Shown piece by piece: positions 60,134 to 64,000 of a DNA stretch of 64,000 nt. The position numbers were made by a program, and so were the translations under genes. The notes beneath the pieces were generated by a model that made no database searches, was not told where the DNA came from, and saw only the letters and a list, made by a program, of their open reading frames with translations. Numbering within the stretch: the first letter of the stretch is position 1; the number at the start of each line of letters is the position of its first letter. Origin of the DNA: Nitrincola alkalisediminis (GTDB taxonomy: Bacteria; Pseudomonadota; Gammaproteobacteria; Pseudomonadales; Balneatricaceae); contig NZ_VYTY01000010.1 of the NCBI RefSeq assembly GCF_009821115.1, positions 1 through 64,000 on the forward strand, read 5' to 3'.

Positions 60134-61483
60134 TCATTTGCAAGGTAAAGAAGCCAGAATATGAGCACCATTGTTCATTTCAGAATGTAACACAAACCGT
60201 CCGCCAATGACTTCAACGCGCTCCTTCATGTTGACTAGTCCTATGCCGTTACGTTGAGCTGTTTTAAGATTAAAGCCTTTTCCATTATCGGAGGCTTCAA
60301 AGTGTATTTCTTTATCGGCGGAATACAGTCGAAGTTTGACGTGGCTGGCATCTGCATGCTTTTCAATATTCGTTAAACACTCCTGTGCCAATCGATACAG
60401 TGTTGTGCCTACATCATCGGGTAAGTCAACTTTGCATAGTTCGTATTCCAATTTTACCTGAATGCTTGTGCGCTCGGAAAATTGATCTAATAGTCCTCTG
60501 AGTGCGGACTCAAGTCCTAGATCATCTAGTAATACCGGACGTAAGCTGTGTGAGATTTGCCGGACTTCTTGTATGGTTTGATTGAGTATTTGCTCTGTTT
60601 TTTGCAGATCCTCAATCGCGGGATGTTCTGGTGTTTGGTTTTCAAGCTTTTTACACGCGAGTTCAATTCTAAACTTCATAGACACCAGTTGTTGGTTGAT
60701 CCCATCGTGCAGCTCTCTCGAAAAGCGTCTGCGTTCGTTGACTTGTAGTCGCATAAACTTCTTCACCAACTGTCGAAGACGGTCGTCGGCTAAACGATGT
60801 TCGTGGAGGTTAATAGCAAGGCCTAAAATAACAATCAGAATAACTGTGAAGAGCAGGACCAGCATAACCGTCAGAAAACTATTGCGTATATTGTCATCAA
60901 TTGCTTGTTTGACTTGATGGATGTCGGCGTAGATGGCATCTAAATACAAGCCCGTGCCAAACATCCACTCCCAGTCTGGAATGAGCATGGCATAGCCTAA
61001 TTTATCTTCTTGCTGCATAAGGGGAGGACGCTCCCAAATATAACGATGATAACCACCTCCACTGTTAGCAGCGTTCAGCAAATGCTGTATTAATAGGTTG
61101 CCACTGCGATCCTCAAACTCGAACAGATTTTGTCCAACAAACGCTGGAATTGTGGGGTGAACCAAGTTAATGCCTTGTTGGTCGTATGCAAAGAAGTAGC
61201 CATCCTCGCCAAAGGTCATCTGACTTAAGAGTGCAATGACCTCTGATTTTGCTTCCTCTTCACTCAGTGTTTCATTGCGTCGAATCTGTTCAATGGCCGA
61301 GAACGCTAGCTCCACTTGTTCTTTAAGCGCTTGTTTTTTCGATTCAATGAGGTTTTGCTCGTATACACCTAAAATTTGTGTCGCTAAACTATGGGCGTGT
61401 GTTAACCCTAAGTAAGATAAAATACCAGCGGCCGATAACAAGGGTAAAATGGCGAGTAACAGTATCTTGGCTTTTAGATTCAT
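60134..61483 (-). CDS. Cache-domain sensor histidine kinase (NarX/HPK7 type)
   Basis: This 449-residue protein has an N-terminal membrane segment (about 7-27), a periplasmic Cache_2-type sensor (about 40-195; GEDGYFFAYDQQGINLVHP and PDWEWMFGTGLYLDAIY), a second membrane segment (about 203-225), a HisKA_3 dimerisation domain with phospho-His259 in SRELHDGIN, and an ATPase domain (SDNGKGFNL; GIGLVNMKERVEVIGG). Cache_2 sensors often bind small carboxylates. It is next to dctQM in divergent orientation, which suggests it senses the TRAP substrate. Confidence 0.92.
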   Translation of the reverse strand: MNLKAKILLLAILPLLSAAGILSYLGLTHAHSLATQILGVYEQNLIESKKQALKEQVELAFSAIEQIRRNETLSEEEAKSEVIALLSQMTFGEDGYFFAYDQQGINLVHPTIPAFVGQNLFEFEDRSGNLLIQHLLNAANSGGGYHRYIWERPPLMQQEDKLGYAMLIPDWEWMFGTGLYLDAIYADIHQVKQAIDDNIRNSFLTVMLVLLFTVILIVILGLAINLHEHRLADDRLRQLVKKFMRLQVNERRRFSRELHDGINQQLVSMKFRIELACKKLENQTPEHPAIEDLQKTEQILNQTIQEVRQISHSLRPVLLDDLGLESALRGLLDQFSERTSIQVKLEYELCKVDLPDDVGTTLYRLAQECLTNIEKHADASHVKLRLYSADKEIHFEASDNGKGFNLKTAQRNGIGLVNMKERVEVIGGRFVLHSEMNNGAHILASLPCK

Positions 61484-61510
61484 TGAAGCATCTCAGGGTT
61501 GATAATGTGC

Positions 61511-61551
61511 ATCCGTAAAACTACTGAGTTCTTTACGTAGTTCTACGCATA
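61511..61551. promoter_or_regulatory. two degenerate copies of the dctP palindrome
   Basis: At 61511-61527, ATCCGTAAAACTACTGA matches ATCCGTAGTACTACGGA at 14 of 17 positions. At 61533-61551 the sequence TTACGTAGTTCTACGCATA matches 15 of 19. They lie in the 170-base gap between the sensor kinase start and dctQ and may bind the NarL-type regulator for both directions. Confidence 0.6.
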
Positions 61552-61652
61552 TTTTTCGGTATTCATACGAATAGAAAAATACGTCTCTAGAGTAGATGAT
61601 GTAAACTGTAAAAACAGTCTTAGGGCGCATAAAAATAATGTTGAGGAATGCT

Positions 61653-62201
61653 ATGTTAGTTGTCTCACTCTTAGTTCGACTGATTTGTCGGATTAACCTC
61701 ATCTTGGGCAATATCTTTTCGTGGTTCTCATTAGGAATCGTATTGACGTGTTTCACCGTTGTAGTACTTCGCTACTTTTTCTCAACGGGGTATGTCTGGA
61801 TGCAAGATCTATACGTCTGGCTAAATGGCATGATGTTTATGGGCATTGCAGGCTTTACCCTGATGCAGAATGGCCATGTAAGGGTTGATATTTTTTATCG
61901 ACCTGCGAATGCAAGGCGAAAAGCCATTATTGATATGATTGGCTGTATTGTATTCGTTACTCCTTTTTTATACATCGTCACCACCTACGGTTTGCCATAT
62001 GTGCAACGCTCTTGGCGCTTTATGGAGGGCTCTTCAAACTTTGGCGGAATGCCAGGGTTGTATGTTGTTAAATCCTTCATCTTAGTCTTTGTAGGTGTGG
62101 TTGCTTTGCAGGCCATCGCGATGGTGCTGCGCAGTGTGTTAATTCTATCAGGACGCGAAGACCTCGTGCCTGAGCATTATCGTTATAAAGAAGGGGGTTA
62201 A
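61653..62201 (+). CDS. dctQ: TRAP transporter small permease (DctQ)
   Basis: This is the small membrane subunit of the TRAP system, 182 residues with four hydrophobic segments. It carries the family pattern VLRYFFSTGYVWMQDLYVWL and GHVRVDIFYRPANARRKAIID. An ATG at 61638 is in frame but has no ribosome-binding sequence; the ATG at 61653 follows GAGG at 6 bases and is preferred. dctM begins 2 bases after the stop, so the two are coupled. Confidence 0.9.
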   Translation: MLVVSLLVRLICRINLILGNIFSWFSLGIVLTCFTVVVLRYFFSTGYVWMQDLYVWLNGMMFMGIAGFTLMQNGHVRVDIFYRPANARRKAIIDMIGCIVFVTPFLYIVTTYGLPYVQRSWRFMEGSSNFGGMPGLYVVKSFILVFVGVVALQAIAMVLRSVLILSGREDLVPEHYRYKEGG

Positions 62202-62203
62202 GC

Positions 62204-63598
62204 ATGGATCCAGTGTTTTTAGGTGAGATGCTCTCCCTATTGATGTTCTTCACCATTATTGGTGTGTTGATGATGGGGTTTCCGGTTGCTTTTTCCTTAG
62301 CCGGTACGTCGGTCATCTTTGCCACCCTTGGGCATATGTTAGGTGTATTTGATCTATCTAACTTTTCGAGTTTAGCTCCACGTTATATAGGCGTCATGCT
62401 GAATGAGGTGTTGGTAGCCGTTCCCTTATTTATCTTTATGGGGATGATGCTTGAACGCTCCGGGATAGCCGAGCAACTGTTGATTACCATGGGGCGTTTG
62501 TTCGGTAAGCTGCGGGGGGGGCTGGGGTTGTCGGTCATCATCGTGGGCGCCTTATTAGCTGCTTCTACAGGTATTGTTGGTGCGACAGTTGTTACAATGG
62601 GTCTGTTATCGCTGCCAGCAATGATGCGTGCGGGCTATGACCCTAAGCTGGCAACGGGTGTGATCTGTGCATCCGGAACACTTGGACAAATCATACCGCC
62701 ATCAACGGTGTTGATCTTTATGGGAGACATGTTGGCGGGTGTGAATCAGCAAGTGCAAATGTCGAAAGGAAACTTTGCACCGACACCCGTCTCAGTAGGT
62801 GATTTGTTTGCAGGTGCGTTTATTCCTGGACTCATGCTGGTAGCTATTTACATGGCATTTATGATTTATAAAGCTGTGCGCCACCCTGAAACCTGTCCAG
62901 CACTTGAGGTGACAGATGAAGAGCGTGCACGTCTGTTTAAAGACGTCATCTTTACCCTCTTGCCACCTTTGTTGCTAATTATTGCGGTATTGGGCTCTAT
63001 CCTAGGTGGAATTGCGACTCCTACTGAGTCGGCTTCCGTTGGCGCGATAGGGGCGATGATACTCGCTGCAGTTAAACGTAAACTGACCTTTGCCAACTTG
63101 CGTCACGTGATGTTTGCAACAGCCAATACAACCGCAATGATCTTTATCATTCTGATTGGCGCCTCTGTCTTCTCGTTGGTATTTAGAATGATGGGCGGAG
63201 AAGAGCTGGTCAGTGATTTCCTCAACAGCTTACCGGGAGGCAAGGTGGGGGCGATCATTTTTGTGATGCTGTTGATGTTTATTCTAGGCTTTATTCTGGA
63301 TACCTTTGAAATCATCTTCTTGGTAATTCCAATTACGGCGCCGATATTGCTGATGATGGACATCGATCCGATTTGGTTAGGGGTAATGGTTGCAGTGAAT
63401 CTGCAAACCAGTTTCTTAACACCGCCTTTCGGTTTTGCGCTCTTCTATTTGCGAGGCGTGGCTCCGGATAGCATTACAACACGCCATATCTATCAAGGTG
63501 CTATGCCGTTTGTCTTCTTGCAAGTCATGGTTATTGGCTTGTTGATTCTGTTCCCAGGCTTAGTGACTTGGTTGCCGGATATGATTTACGGTCGTTAA
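62204..63598 (+). CDS. dctM: TRAP transporter large permease (DctM)
   Basis: This is the channel-forming Na+-coupled subunit, 464 residues with about twelve hydrophobic segments. Family motifs include FIFMGMMLERSGIAEQLL, GALLAASTGIVGATVVTMGLLSLP, ASGTLGQIIPPS, and GGIATPTESASVGAIGA. The extra loop near residues 195-245, with a charged segment (EVTDEERARLFKDV), is typical of the larger TakM/mannitol-type members. It pairs with dctQ; the binding protein is dctP at 56.3 kb. Confidence 0.93.
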   Translation: MDPVFLGEMLSLLMFFTIIGVLMMGFPVAFSLAGTSVIFATLGHMLGVFDLSNFSSLAPRYIGVMLNEVLVAVPLFIFMGMMLERSGIAEQLLITMGRLFGKLRGGLGLSVIIVGALLAASTGIVGATVVTMGLLSLPAMMRAGYDPKLATGVICASGTLGQIIPPSTVLIFMGDMLAGVNQQVQMSKGNFAPTPVSVGDLFAGAFIPGLMLVAIYMAFMIYKAVRHPETCPALEVTDEERARLFKDVIFTLLPPLLLIIAVLGSILGGIATPTESASVGAIGAMILAAVKRKLTFANLRHVMFATANTTAMIFIILIGASVFSLVFRMMGGEELVSDFLNSLPGGKVGAIIFVMLLMFILGFILDTFEIIFLVIPITAPILLMMDIDPIWLGVMVAVNLQTSFLTPPFGFALFYLRGVAPDSITTRHIYQGAMPFVFLQVMVIGLLILFPGLVTWLPDMIYGR

Positions 63599-63614
63599 CA
63601 CGATATAGACATTG

Positions 63615-63652
63615 CCCCTAGCGTCTCGTACAGTAGGCGCTAGGGGTCTTTT
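63615..63652. terminator. terminator between dctM and the HDAC-family gene
   Basis: CCCCTAGCG (63615-63623) and CGCTAGGGG (63638-63646) make a 9-bp perfect stem with a 14-base loop, followed by TCTTTTC. It lies between two convergent genes. Confidence 0.8.
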
Positions 63653-64000
63653 CTAAAAACCAGCTAAGACTTCCAAGTGTGCCTGAACACTAAACGCAAG
63701 TGATACAGGGTTGTATCCACCTTCAAGTACCGACACGATTCGCCCTTCAGAAAACTCATCCGCAATTTGCATAATTTTCTGAGTAACCCAGCGATAGTCC
63801 TCTTCATCTAAATTTAAATCAGCCATTGGGTCTTCTTTGTGTGCATCAAACCCTGCTGAAATAAAAATCATATCGGGCTTGTGTGTCCTGAGTGCGGGCA
63901 GCCATTGCTGTTCAATGGCATCACGGAACAGGGATGCATCAGAGTGTGCTGCGAGTGGACAATTGACAATGTTCGGGCGGTCAATTGAGCAATATCGCTC
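63653..64000 (-). CDS. histone deacetylase/AcuC/AphA family protein, C-terminal part
   Basis: Only the C-terminal 115 residues are inside the window; the frame remains open to the edge, so the start lies beyond it. The segment MIFISAGFDAHKEDPMADLNL contains the conserved Asp and His-flanked metal-site motif (GFDAH), and later VSVLEGGYNP, both hallmarks of the zinc-dependent arginase/deacetylase fold. Bacterial members act on acetylpolyamines or acetyl-lysine; the substrate here is unknown. It is convergent with dctM and separated from it by a hairpin. Confidence 0.9.
   Translation of the reverse strand, partial: ERYCSIDRPNIVNCPLAAHSDASLFRDAIEQQWLPALRTHKPDMIFISAGFDAHKEDPMADLNLDEEDYRWVTQKIMQIADEFSEGRIVSVLEGGYNPVSLAFSVQAHLEVLAGF

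Overview
The window is a gammaproteobacterial chromosome segment of moderate G+C content. The backbone gene order is rpsB-tsf-pyrH-frr-uppS-cdsA-rseP-bamA-skp-lpxD-fabZ-lpxA-lpxB-rnhB-dnaE-accA-tilS-pyrG-eno-ftsB-truD-surE-pcm-nlpD-rpoS, then mutS, pncC-recA-recX-alaS-lysC-csrA and tRNAs. That order resembles Pseudomonas and Oceanospirillales-type bacteria. A FabY-type ketoacyl synthase, a Na+-pumping oxaloacetate decarboxylase, a TRAP transporter and FlgT/FlgP flagellar proteins suggest a motile, Na+-using, probably marine bacterium. The genus cannot be fixed from the sequence alone.

Region 1 (1-2.1 kb) is accessory. The right end of an IS3-family element has cut through a PAS-domain sensor gene that is translationally coupled to an RsbQ-like alpha/beta hydrolase. 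A lone receiver-domain protein lies divergently beside them. Region 2 (2.3-11.1 kb) holds prfC-tatD, a small lipoprotein, fabY, an OmpA/glycine-zipper lipoprotein, a ZapB-like coiled-coil protein, and a minus-strand flgP-LysM-flgT cluster for the outer rings of the flagellar motor. Region 3 (11.2-47.8 kb) is the conserved core: nitrogen sensing (glnD), N-terminal Met removal, ribosomal protein S2 and EF-Ts, UMP kinase, ribosome recycling, undecaprenyl and phospholipid synthesis, outer-membrane assembly, lipid A synthesis, replication, fatty-acid carboxylation, tRNA modification, the stationary-phase cluster ending in rpoS, mismatch repair, and SOS-regulated recA-recX.

Region 4 (47.8-56.3 kb) has alaS, lysC, csrA, one tRNA-Ser(GCT), two identical tRNA-Arg(ACG) genes, an 11-copy octamer tandem repeat, and the oadGAB Na+ pump. 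Region 5 (56.3-64 kb) has a Tat-exported TRAP binding protein, an EamA permease, a TauE/SafE permease, a Cache-domain sensor kinase with a NarL-type regulator, the TRAP membrane subunits dctQ-dctM, and the C-terminal part of a histone-deacetylase-family protein.

The strongest unexpected signal is an absence at two distant loci. dxr is missing between cdsA and rseP, and both ispD and ispF are missing between ftsB and truD, although the flanking genes are tightly preserved. All three encode MEP-pathway (isoprenoid precursor) enzymes, while uppS, which consumes isoprenoid precursors, is retained. This suggests coordinated loss of the MEP pathway, perhaps with a mevalonate pathway elsewhere. The second strongest signal is a perfect 24-bp palindrome upstream of dctP. 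Two related copies lie between the sensor kinase and dctQ, which ties the separated TRAP genes into one probable regulon.
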